Source: an uncultured Lachnoclostridium sp.
GTDB taxonomy: Bacteria > Bacillota > Clostridia > Lachnospirales > Lachnospiraceae
Length of the DNA: 5,223 bases
Direction: 5' to 3'
Assembly: GCA_958425285.1 (NCBI GenBank)
Contig: CATZVV010000153.1
Location: forward strand, 1-5,223
Within the stretch, counting starts at the first letter, position 1. The number at the start of each line of letters is the position of its first letter. The notes beneath the pieces are model-generated. The model searched no databases. It was not told the origin of the DNA and worked only from the letters and a program-made list of their open reading frames with translations. Made by a program: the position numbers and the translations under genes. This document shows, in pieces, positions 1 to 4,775 of this stretch.

Positions 1-55
1 CCGACTGCCGCTCAAAGGACTTGACTGTGTAAATTCCTAGAGCCATCTCATAGCC
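1..55. repeat. Exact 55-nt repeat, copy A (window edge)
   Basis: Bases 1-55 are identical to 2117-2171. They encode GYEMALGIYTVKSFERQS in the second tail gene. Identity stops abruptly at base 56 (A here, G at 2172), and the remaining 348 nt to each start codon are clearly diverged but have equal length. The true left boundary lies outside the window, so the repeat may be much longer. Confidence 0.97.
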
Positions 56-403
56 ATTTACCTCTATGGTTAAGACAAATTCTTTTCCAACAATATCTTC
101 TATTACATTTACAACTGTAATTTGCATTTCAGAACCTTCGCAAGATCCGATCGCCAGCTCGTTATTAGAGCATAGGCTCTCGGTAATCTGTAAAGACTCA
201 GATATAATTCGGTCATTCTCTATTATCAACCACGGTTCTCCATGTTCAGATGGATAGAGTTCTTCCGATGGAAATAGTAATTCAGATGGATATAAACTAT
301 CCCCTTCCTCTGCGTAAAAATACAGACGGATTTTTTTTTGAGTTTTTCTTTTATTATTGTCGGCTCGAAAAAGTTCTTTTACTTCCTCTGGAATATCAAG
401 CAT
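1..403 (-). CDS. Second tail-tip protein, 3' end beyond the window (134 codons present)
   Basis: I translated this by hand: an open frame starts at ATG 403-401 and runs off the left edge without a stop. Its 134 residues align without gaps to the N-terminus of the adjacent 707-residue tail protein, with 93 of 134 identical (75 of 116, then 18 of 18). It therefore encodes a paralogous siphovirus tail-tip/hub protein. Landmarks are MLDIPEE at the start, three hexapeptides (SLYPSE, LLFPSE, ELYPSE) at residues 36-53, and EPWLIIENDRI at about 56-66. The start is well supported: a GGAGG Shine-Dalgarno (410-414) lies 6 nt upstream, inside the end of the preceding gene, and the ATG overlaps that gene's TGA by 8 nt, suggesting translational coupling. 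The last 55 nt visible are identical to the matching part of the upstream copy. Whether it also carries an S74 domain cannot be seen. Confidence 0.85.
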   Translation of the reverse strand, partial: MLDIPEEVKELFRADNNKRKTQKKIRLYFYAEEGDSLYPSELLFPSEELYPSEHGEPWLIIENDRIISESLQITESLCSNNELAIGSCEGSEMQITVVNVIEDIVGKEFVLTIEVNGYEMALGIYTVKSFERQS

Positions 404-2519
404 TAGTTTCCTCCAACTGTCTCACTTCGTGCTCTAACTCTTGTATCGCAGATGTCAGCACTGGTATAAAATGCAAATATGGAATACTATAATATCCATC
501 TTTCCCAATTCCATAAAGCGGCCAGTTTAGATTTTCCTGTTTCTCAGCCATCTCTACTTCCTGCGCTATAAATCCGATAGCCTGAATTCCATTTTTCTTA
601 TATTCAAACTGCACCGGCCTTAACTTTTCCACTAGCGAAAGAGCTTTTTTTGCATCTATTTTTTCTATATTCTTTTTAAGTCTTGCATCTGAATAATAAT
701 CAAATCTATCACATTGTAAATATTTGAACTGTCCTTGCGTTGCATTTACAAACGAACACTCTGTTATTTCTTTTACACTTAGTACTCCAACGTCCAATGA
801 TGCAATAGCGGTAACTCGACTTGCCCTTATTTCCGATGCTTCAATTTTACTTCCGTTTATCGTTGCTCCAGAAACGGTTCCGCCGCTTATGGTATTTCCT
901 GTTATGGTTGATCCGTTAATTTCTGATCCAGTAATTGTCGTTCCACTTATCGTTCCAGAAAATGTCCCATTCGTCGCCTTGATATTCTTACAAGTTAAAG
1001 TTCCATCTGCCGTCATAGATGAGTTTGTTGATTCCCAAGATAAACGGTTGCTCTTTATATTCACTCCATCGCTCTCAACAGAAATTTGGCTTGATACATC
1101 GCCTTTACTCACTTTCAAAGCAATTTGTTCGGCATTTACCGTAATACTGGCAGACAGTGTTTCTTCTGCTTTTGTGGCCCTGTTGACTTCTGCGGTAATT
1201 TGGTCAGCCATTACGCTCAATTTGGACTCTGTATCTTTTTCTAAATCGGATATTTTTACATAAGCCTCTTCTACATTTTTTGATATAATTGCTGTTTTTC
1301 CTTCTAACTGAATAATCTGCTTTTGAATCGTAAATTGCTCTTCCCTTTTCTGACTTCCGGTAGATTCGATTTTATCCCTCATGTTTTGGCAGCCGGATAT
1401 GGTTCTTTTCATAACAAAAGACTCAATTAGGTCGTCCTTTGTCGGAACCTGTATCGCATCTCCAACTTCCAACCATGGCATACAATTACAATCTAATGAT
1501 ACTGGGCGGTAATATCTCCCTTCAATCTGCGGCAGCAATGACTGCGCAATATTCAGTAGCTCTTGAGCAGATTTCCCGTATACTAAAAAATTACCTTCTA
1601 TCGCATATGGGTTATCACCATACCCTACGTCTGCACCTACGTCTCCTTCTTCCTGTCGAATGACTAATCCGCTAATTCCTTCCACCAGATAATCTTGATA
1701 AACAGCTGGCTGCTTATATGTTGAAATAACTTCAACCTCTTTCCCATCTCCTCCCATTTCTGCGGGATACAGTGTTTCATCTGGATACAATGTTTCGGAT
1801 GGGTACAAACCTGTCTGTTGGATGTAGATGTACGCTAACTGTCCTGTCTTGTCAATGTGACCAAAACATCCGTTGATTTCACAAATAGCGGTCAAAACAT
1901 CCAGTCCTGACAGTTGCTCTGGCTCAATCGTTTTTGTAAGCTGCATCGAATCCAAGATAAGCCCAGTATCTATTTGTTGAATTCCAATATAATTGCAAAG
2001 AGAATCCCGGAATGTTTTAAGTGTCATCGGGAAAGAAAGTTCGTTGTACCATTCGGCCACATCCACATTGAACCAACTCATCCGGTCATAGGCGGTTATC
2101 TTTCTTTTGCGTCTATCCGACTGCCGCTCAAAGGACTTGACTGTGTAAATTCCTAGAGCCATCTCATAGCCGCCAATTTCTACTGTCAGCGTAAATTCTC
2201 TGCCAGTTACATCCTCTATCACATCTGCTACCGTTATTTGCACTTCCGCTCCCTCGCAAGAGCCAAAAGTCAAATTCTCATCAGATGATAAACTTTCTGT
2301 AAGGCGCAAAGACTCCGAAACAATCCGATCATTTTCTATTACCAGCCAAGGCTCATTTTGTTCGGATGGAAACAGGGTTTCATTAGGAAACAGATTCTCG
2401 CTCGGGTATAAGCTATCTATATTTTCTTCATAAAAGGTAAGTTTGAATTTTTTATGGGTTTCTGTCCGGTTATTGTCAGAACGGAATAAATCTTTTATTT
2501 CTTCTGGAATTACCAACAC
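396..2519 (-). CDS. Phage tail-tip / tail fibre protein with C-terminal S74 intramolecular chaperone
   Basis: This 707-residue virion protein probably sits at the tail tip and contacts the host surface. Residues 1 to about 380 resemble the hub-like N-terminus of Firmicutes siphovirus tail proteins (YDRMSWFNVDVAEW near 145; FRDSLCNYIGI near 169; ICEINGCFGHID near 212). YPSE-type hexapeptide triplets lie at 36-53 and 237-254. A heptad-rich, likely trimeric coiled coil spans about 404-470. A Gly/Thr/Ile repeat of roughly five-residue period at 517-560 suggests a beta-helical shaft. The last 98 residues are a Peptidase_S74 domain: SDARLKKNI, with Ser610 and Lys615 in the spacing of the known Ser/Lys dyad, then GFIAQEV and a helical end with IPVLTSAIQEL. 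Cleavage before Ser610 after trimer folding is expected from the family. The start is GTG, one base after the DUF6711 stop, with a GAGGTGAGG ribosome site inside that gene. Receptor specificity cannot be inferred. Confidence 0.92.
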   Translation of the reverse strand: MLVIPEEIKDLFRSDNNRTETHKKFKLTFYEENIDSLYPSENLFPNETLFPSEQNEPWLVIENDRIVSESLRLTESLSSDENLTFGSCEGAEVQITVADVIEDVTGREFTLTVEIGGYEMALGIYTVKSFERQSDRRKRKITAYDRMSWFNVDVAEWYNELSFPMTLKTFRDSLCNYIGIQQIDTGLILDSMQLTKTIEPEQLSGLDVLTAICEINGCFGHIDKTGQLAYIYIQQTGLYPSETLYPDETLYPAEMGGDGKEVEVISTYKQPAVYQDYLVEGISGLVIRQEEGDVGADVGYGDNPYAIEGNFLVYGKSAQELLNIAQSLLPQIEGRYYRPVSLDCNCMPWLEVGDAIQVPTKDDLIESFVMKRTISGCQNMRDKIESTGSQKREEQFTIQKQIIQLEGKTAIISKNVEEAYVKISDLEKDTESKLSVMADQITAEVNRATKAEETLSASITVNAEQIALKVSKGDVSSQISVESDGVNIKSNRLSWESTNSSMTADGTLTCKNIKATNGTFSGTISGTTITGSEINGSTITGNTISGGTVSGATINGSKIEASEIRASRVTAIASLDVGVLSVKEITECSFVNATQGQFKYLQCDRFDYYSDARLKKNIEKIDAKKALSLVEKLRPVQFEYKKNGIQAIGFIAQEVEMAEKQENLNWPLYGIGKDGYYSIPYLHFIPVLTSAIQELEHEVRQLEETNA
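1758..1811 (-). repeat. Second hexapeptide triplet in the same tail protein
   Basis: Residues 237-254 read GLYPSE, TLYPDE, TLYPAE, the same unit as at residues 36-53 but nearly 200 residues further on. Two separate triplets in one protein suggest an internal structural echo, for example an insertion repeated in two hub subdomains. Confidence 0.85.
2117..2171. repeat. Exact 55-nt repeat, copy B (inside the 707-residue tail gene)
   Basis: This is the partner of bases 1-55, in the same orientation, at codons 117-134 of the complete tail gene. It marks the border between a variable N-terminal segment and a sequence that is shared at DNA level. It could be a gene-conversion border, the start of a duplicated gene body, or the junction where an assembly graph branched. 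Confidence 0.97.
2361..2414 (-). repeat. Three 18-nt units encoding (S/N/T)-L-(Y/F)-P-x-E hexapeptides
   Basis: Residues 36-53 of the 707-residue protein read SLYPSE, NLFPNE, TLFPSE. The second tail gene carries an equivalent triplet at 245-298. The units are similar but not identical in DNA, so the repeat is kept at protein level. Function unknown; short Pro-containing turns in a tail hub domain are a plausible structural reading. Confidence 0.85.
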
Positions 2520-2520
2520 T

Positions 2521-2931
2521 TTACCTCACCTCGCCATATTCAATAAATGCTACCCTTGTTTCCGAATATTGAATATTTTTTGCCTCTCTATCAATAATAT
2601 GATAGCTATATGAAATATCAGGAATATAGGCCCGACCAGATTGATAAGAAAGAGTATAATCATTCCAATATTCAATATTTACTTCTACTCTTGCATCTGG
2701 CAATATCGAACGTACCTGCACCATTTCAGGAAGCCAGCAGGGTATGATATTAAATTCAATCTTTGTTGCTTTTGCCGGCAGCACATTTCGATGAAAAATT
2801 CCATCGTTATCCGTATAATCATCAAGGTCAGTTTCCTGATTCGGTGTAACTGTGTAAGTATCTGCTTTGATATATTTTGCTGGCAATTCGACCCCGTTTA
2901 CTTTTAAAAGCCAGCCTTCAAATCCATACAT
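2521..2931 (-). CDS. DUF6711 family phage tail-region protein
   Basis: This 136-residue protein matches the pattern I know for DUF6711, a Firmicutes siphophage family found next to tail genes: WLLKVNGVELP near the start, YTVTPNQETDLDDYTDNDG at about 26-44, then R-N-V-L-P, IEFNI, EYWNDYTLSYQSGRAYIPDISY at about 87-108, and a final RVAFIEYGEV. Length is typical and the beta-rich pattern suggests a small virion or assembly component; the biochemical role is not established. The start is ATG with AGGAGG 10 nt upstream. Its TAA is one base from the GTG of the tail-tip gene, so the two are co-translated. An intrinsic terminator lies about 60 bp upstream and I see no good promoter in between, so it may depend on read-through from earlier late genes. 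Confidence 0.8.
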   Translation of the reverse strand: MYGFEGWLLKVNGVELPAKYIKADTYTVTPNQETDLDDYTDNDGIFHRNVLPAKATKIEFNIIPCWLPEMVQVRSILPDARVEVNIEYWNDYTLSYQSGRAYIPDISYSYHIIDREAKNIQYSETRVAFIEYGEVR

Positions 2932-2988
2932 TTAAAATCTACCTCCTAGCTATTTGAGGTCAGCGGCCAGATGCACTGTCCGGTACGC

Positions 2989-3019
2989 AAAAAGCTCCCA
3001 CCAATCGGCAGGAGCTTTT
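2989..3019 (-). terminator. Intrinsic terminator after the antirepressor/92-residue gene unit
   Basis: Arms AAAAGCTCC (2990-2998) and GGAGCTTTT (3011-3019) form a perfect 9-bp stem. Four weaker inner pairs (T.G, G.T, C-G, C-G on the minus strand) close it to a GATT tetraloop. On the minus strand the stem runs into five T. It lies about 85 bp after the stop at 3105. The stem also has A/T ends on the plus strand, so it may work both ways. Confidence 0.8.
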
Positions 3020-3104
3020 CACTCTATTACATTACTATTATGGATCTTTTTAATGTCCTTCTGTTACCCGCTTTTTTCAGCAAATACCAACAGAACTGCT
3101 CATA

Positions 3105-3383
3105 TCACATTACCTCCTTAACCATATTATTGCTAAAGCCCATCGTTTCCTCTGCATTATCCTTTAAAACATCCAGCATAGTTCCAATTCCTGTCAGGGC
3201 TTCATCTACCTCGGCTGCCGTAATACCTCCTTCTACCGTTGCATAATGTACAGCCCGGAACATAGCCCGTACTTTGCTGATCTCTCCGTAAAGGTTCTGT
3301 ATTTTGTCATCCATTAAAATAAAACTCTTGGTCAAATCAGAAATAACTTCGCTTGCTATAGTGTTATTTTCTCTTGTATTCAT
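3105..3383 (-). CDS. Hypothetical 92-residue helical protein downstream of the antirepressor
   Basis: I do not recognise a named family. The frame is open back to 3419, but that would overlap the antirepressor's stop; the ATG at 3383-3381 (MNTRENNTIASEVI) is preferred because GGAGG lies 9 nt upstream in the 25-nt gap. The product is acidic and predicted to be almost wholly helical (DLTKSFILMDDKIQNLYGEISKV; then ITAAEVDEALTGIGTMLDVLKDNAEE). There is no signal peptide or membrane segment, and no recognisable DNA-binding motif. By position it is the last gene of the RHH/antirepressor unit, directly before the terminator, and may act with the antirepressor or be a passenger. Confidence 0.72.
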   Translation of the reverse strand: MNTRENNTIASEVISDLTKSFILMDDKIQNLYGEISKVRAMFRAVHYATVEGGITAAEVDEALTGIGTMLDVLKDNAEETMGFSNNMVKEVM

Positions 3384-3408
3384 ATTTTTAATCCTCCGCT
3401 TATCAACA

Positions 3409-4137
3409 TTAAATATCAAGGTTCATTTGTGCATTACAGTTTCTAATCAGCTCTTTCAAAAATGCCGGAGGCTGATATTCTTTCGTAATCTGCAATGCAA
3501 TGTCCATCTGGCATCTTTTAATATTTTTATAGGTACGCACATCAAAATTACGTTTTAAATTTCGGTACGCGTCAAGAAATGCCGTCTGGCTGATACTTTT
3601 ATCATGATAAGCGTTGCTATGCTTTCCACCCAGAACTTCCACTACTCTTTTCTTGACCGTTGCGGATAATTCATCTGCATTTGCTGGTAAAAGTGGTAAG
3701 TCCTGCTCGAATTTGTCCATACGGTCAGTGAGGGTATCAACTCTCTGATTCAGTTCCACATTACCCTGGGCTAAAAGCTGGATTTGCTGGGCAGTTGTCA
3801 GTGGCGTTCCATAGCTTCCGGTTTTCCGCAAAGATGGAAGAACCTCGCTTGTTACCCAGCGCTTGAATTTCTTCGCAGAGTCAAGCTTGCTTCCGAAGAT
3901 GAGGGAATAGAGACCAGACTCGTTTACCATTATGGTTTCTTGCTCAATTCCCCTCGAATCGAGGAGTCCTTTCCTAAGGGTATCCTCATCCTCAACATTA
4001 TTATGTATTGCCTGCGTCGGTTTTACATAACCAAGACTTTTGCACACATCTCTCCCAGCAAACCACGGCTCACCGTCAATCACAATGGTGCGTACATCTC
4101 CGAAATCTGGATTATTAAAAATTCTGATTTCTTCCAA
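3409..4137 (-). CDS. Phage antirepressor, Bro-N plus ORF6C domains
   Basis: This 242-residue cytoplasmic protein has a Bro-N domain at about 4-109 (PWFAGRDVCKSLGY at 24-37; ESGLYSLIFGSKL at 73-85; AKKFKRWVTSEVLPSLRKTGSY at 88-109). A short coiled stretch follows (NVELNQRVDTLTDRM), then an ORF6C domain at about 115-232 (VLGGKHSNAY; YRNLKRNFDVRTYKNIKR). In temperate phages proteins of this design counter the lysogeny repressor and promote induction; that role is inferred from the family. I chose TTG 4137-4135 because AAAGGAG (4146-4152) sits 8 nt upstream; a further in-frame TTG at 4155 would place this ribosome site inside the gene. It follows the RHH gene after a 122-nt gap that contains a convergent antisense promoter, and no convincing promoter of its own is visible. 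Weak TTG start plus a hairpin at the ribosome site suggest tightly limited translation. Confidence 0.9.
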   Translation of the reverse strand: MEEIRIFNNPDFGDVRTIVIDGEPWFAGRDVCKSLGYVKPTQAIHNNVEDEDTLRKGLLDSRGIEQETIMVNESGLYSLIFGSKLDSAKKFKRWVTSEVLPSLRKTGSYGTPLTTAQQIQLLAQGNVELNQRVDTLTDRMDKFEQDLPLLPANADELSATVKKRVVEVLGGKHSNAYHDKSISQTAFLDAYRNLKRNFDVRTYKNIKRCQMDIALQITKEYQPPAFLKELIRNCNAQMNLDI

Positions 4138-4145
4138 AACAAAAA

Positions 4146-4169
4146 CTCCTTTCAAATTATTCTTGAAAG
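4146..4169 (-). promoter_or_regulatory. Hairpin over the antirepressor ribosome binding site
   Basis: In the mRNA, CUUUCAA (4169-4163) can pair with UUGAAAG (4155-4149) across a 7-nt loop. The second arm covers the AAAG half of the AAAGGAG Shine-Dalgarno at 4152-4146. A 7-bp A/U-rich stem is modest, so I read it as damping initiation rather than blocking it. The same DNA holds the -35 box of the plus-strand promoter. Confidence 0.4.
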
Positions 4170-4191
4170 AAGCCTCGTCCTCTGATATAAT
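4163..4191 (+). promoter_or_regulatory. Plus-strand promoter for the antisense RNA
   Basis: TTGAAA (4163-4168) is followed after exactly 17 bp by TATAAT (4186-4191). A TG one base before the -10 (4183-4184) makes it an extended -10 promoter. Start is expected near A4198. It points away from the antirepressor and towards the 3' end of the RHH gene, against the direction of every gene here. Confidence 0.78.
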
Positions 4192-4205
4192 AGATTTATC
4201 AGAGG
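4179..4205. repeat. 9-bp inverted repeat over the -10/+1 of the antisense promoter (operator candidate)
   Basis: CCTCTGATA (4179-4187) and TATCAGAGG (4197-4205) are perfect 9-bp arms around a 9-bp spacer, with half-site centres 18 bp apart. Placement over the -10 box and start site fits a repressor operator. The minus-strand antirepressor transcript would contain both arms and could fold them into a leader hairpin; the plus-strand RNA would contain only the second arm. Confidence 0.6.
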
Positions 4206-4268
4206 GAGACTTCTGGTACGGATAATAAGAGTCGCTTAGTTTTCCAGACGGGGCGATTCTTATTTTTT
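4198..4268 (+). ncRNA. Putative antisense small RNA (about 70 nt), sar-like
   Basis: The stretch lies between a near-consensus extended -10 promoter and an intrinsic terminator, giving an RNA of about 70 nt. It holds no ATG, GTG or TTG, so it is not expected to encode a peptide. It is fully complementary to the RHH-antirepressor intercistronic mRNA, including the RHH stop codon at 4260-4262. Its 5' end lies about 45 nt from the antirepressor ribosome site, so it would not mask that site directly; transcription interference, duplex cleavage or mRNA refolding are possible modes. P22 sar (about 69 nt) lies between arc and ant and limits antirepressor synthesis. Transcription itself is predicted, not shown. 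Confidence 0.65.
4224..4268 (+). terminator. Intrinsic terminator of the antisense RNA
   Basis: AATAAGAGTCGC (4224-4235) pairs over all 12 positions with GCGATTCTTATT (4253-4264), using one G.U pair (4231/4257), and six T end at 4268. Read on the minus strand the same position is an A.C mismatch and no T tract follows. The asymmetry argues that the plus-strand RNA is the functional one. The 3' arm overlaps the last two RHH codons and the stop. Confidence 0.78.
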
Positions 4269-4430
4269 ATCCAATTCATCCTTAACCATTCGGATACCCC
4301 TGTTAATCACTTCGGTTTTTGTTGTATTAAGCCTTTCTGAGCATTCGTTAAGCATTTCGTTCATTTCATCGTTTAGCCTTAACTCAAACCTGTTGTGCTT
4401 AGATTTGTCCGACTTTGATCTTGGCGACAT
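4260..4430 (-). CDS. Arc/CopG-type ribbon-helix-helix transcriptional repressor
   Basis: This 56-residue protein matches the size of P22 Arc (53 residues). After a basic N-terminal arm (residues 2-14) come a beta strand (RFELRLN, 14-20), helix A (EMNEMLNECSERLN, 22-35) and helix B (KTEVINRGIRMVKDEL, 38-53), the layout of an RHH dimer that binds DNA through the paired strands. The frame is open to 4472, but that ATG lies upstream of the predicted transcription start near 4457. ATG 4430-4428 is chosen because AAAGGAGG (4439-4446) sits 8 nt before it. The promoter carries two related palindromes, so autorepression is likely. The gene is first in a unit with the antirepressor, as Arc is in P22, and its 3' end is overlapped by the antisense RNA terminator. 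Confidence 0.88.
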   Translation of the reverse strand: MSPRSKSDKSKHNRFELRLNDEMNEMLNECSERLNTTKTEVINRGIRMVKDELDKK

Positions 4431-4448
4431 GTGATTTGCCTCCTTTCT

Positions 4449-4481
4449 TGTCCGTACAGTTATATTATACATGTACGTACA
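4449..4481. promoter_or_regulatory. Two palindromic operator boxes for the RHH repressor (proposed)
   Basis: TGTACGTACA (4472-4481) is a perfect 10-bp palindrome lying between the -35 and -10 boxes. TGTCCGTACA (4449-4458) is a near copy at the transcription start. Their centres are 23 bp apart, about two helical turns, suiting cooperative binding by RHH dimers. In P22, Arc likewise binds between the -35 and -10 of its own promoter. Binding by this protein is inferred. Confidence 0.62.
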
Positions 4482-4492
4482 CTAAAAGTCAA
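4464..4492 (-). promoter_or_regulatory. Promoter of the RHH-antirepressor unit
   Basis: On the minus strand TTGACT (4492-4487) and TATAAT (4469-4464) are separated by exactly 17 bp. The start is expected near 4457, leaving a leader of about 27 nt that contains the strong ribosome site of the RHH gene. The -35 box lies directly next to the TAG of the preceding reading frame. Confidence 0.85.
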
Positions 4493-4694
4493 GAAAATTC
4501 TGCATAATAATAGGGCGGAAAAATCCGCCCAATTGTCGTTTTAAAACCATTTCTTTTTTCTTTCTTCCGCGCTTACTTCCAATTATTGGAGTAGGTTTAT
4601 AATGTGTTGCATAATCAATAAACATTGATATTGGCAAAAATGGGATCATTATTAACGTCCCTAAGCAGCCAATTTTTCTCTTTTGTCTTGCCAT
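4482..4694 (-). CDS. Small cationic protein with one hydrophobic segment (hypothetical)
   Basis: The 70-residue frame begins at ATG with AAGGCGG as ribosome site. A basic N-terminus (MARQKRK) is followed by a hydrophobic stretch at about 9-26 (GCLGTLIMIPFLPISMFI), then a strongly basic tail (SKRGRKKK at about 40-47). This suggests a small membrane-associated peptide; I recognise no family. The last 20 or so codons look unlike coding sequence: they run through a perfect hairpin (4513-4530) and almost into the next promoter. One fewer A in the A-run near 4552-4557 would end the protein as GRKKKKWF with TAA at 4543-4541, just before the hairpin. The annotated C-terminus is therefore doubtful. 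Its place just before an immunity-type module recalls sieA near P22 immI, but no evidence links it to exclusion. Confidence 0.55.
   Translation of the reverse strand: MARQKRKIGCLGTLIMIPFLPISMFIDYATHYKPTPIIGSKRGRKKKEMVLKRQLGGFFRPIIMQNFLDF
4513..4530 (-). terminator. Terminator-like hairpin between the small cationic gene and the RHH promoter
   Basis: GGGCGGA (4513-4519) and TCCGCCC (4524-4530) form a perfect 7-bp GC-rich stem with a 4-nt loop. On the minus strand it is followed by TATTATTATG, which is T-rich but not a clean T tract, so termination may be partial. It would shield the RHH promoter 20 bp further on from upstream transcription. Confidence 0.45.
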
Positions 4695-4734
4695 AAAATA
4701 CCGCCTTAATTGTCAGTCAATAAAACACGCAATG

Positions 4735-4763
4735 ATTAAATTGCATATATTTCTACCTGACAA
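4735..4763 (-). promoter_or_regulatory. Candidate promoter of the small cationic gene
   Basis: On the minus strand TTGTCA (4763-4758) and TTTAAT (4740-4735) have a 17-bp spacer, with a start expected near 4728 and the ATG at 4694. An 8-bp inverted repeat, CTGACAAT (4757-4764) and ATTGTCAG (4709-4716), spans the region and could be an operator. The -10 box is weaker than in the two promoters nearer the antirepressor. Confidence 0.5.
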
Positions 4764-4775
4764 TAATTCAAATTA

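Noticed and set aside
56..403. A diversity-generating retroelement template/variable repeat pair between the two tail gene N-termini
   Set aside because: Differences are spread across all base types and codon positions, not limited to adenine sites, they affect the N-terminus rather than a C-terminal receptor domain, and no reverse transcriptase is in the window.
724..1263. A 179-residue open frame on the plus strand
   Set aside because: It lies wholly inside the S74 tail gene on the other strand, has no ribosome site, and its Val/Ile/Pro-rich sequence mirrors the Gly/Thr/Ile repeats of the real gene. Other plus-strand frames were dismissed on the same grounds.
3061..3085. CCCGCTTTTTT on the plus strand as a second terminator
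   Set aside because: No complementary GC arm lies in front of the T-run, so no stem can form.
4198..4268. The plus-strand RNA as a short peptide gene
   Set aside because: A GAGGGAG stretch resembles a ribosome site, but the RNA holds no ATG, GTG or TTG.
4470..4472. The upstream ATG at 4472 as start of the RHH gene (70 residues)
   Set aside because: It precedes the predicted transcription start near 4457 and overlaps the operator region; the ATG at 4430 has a full AAAGGAGG ribosome site.
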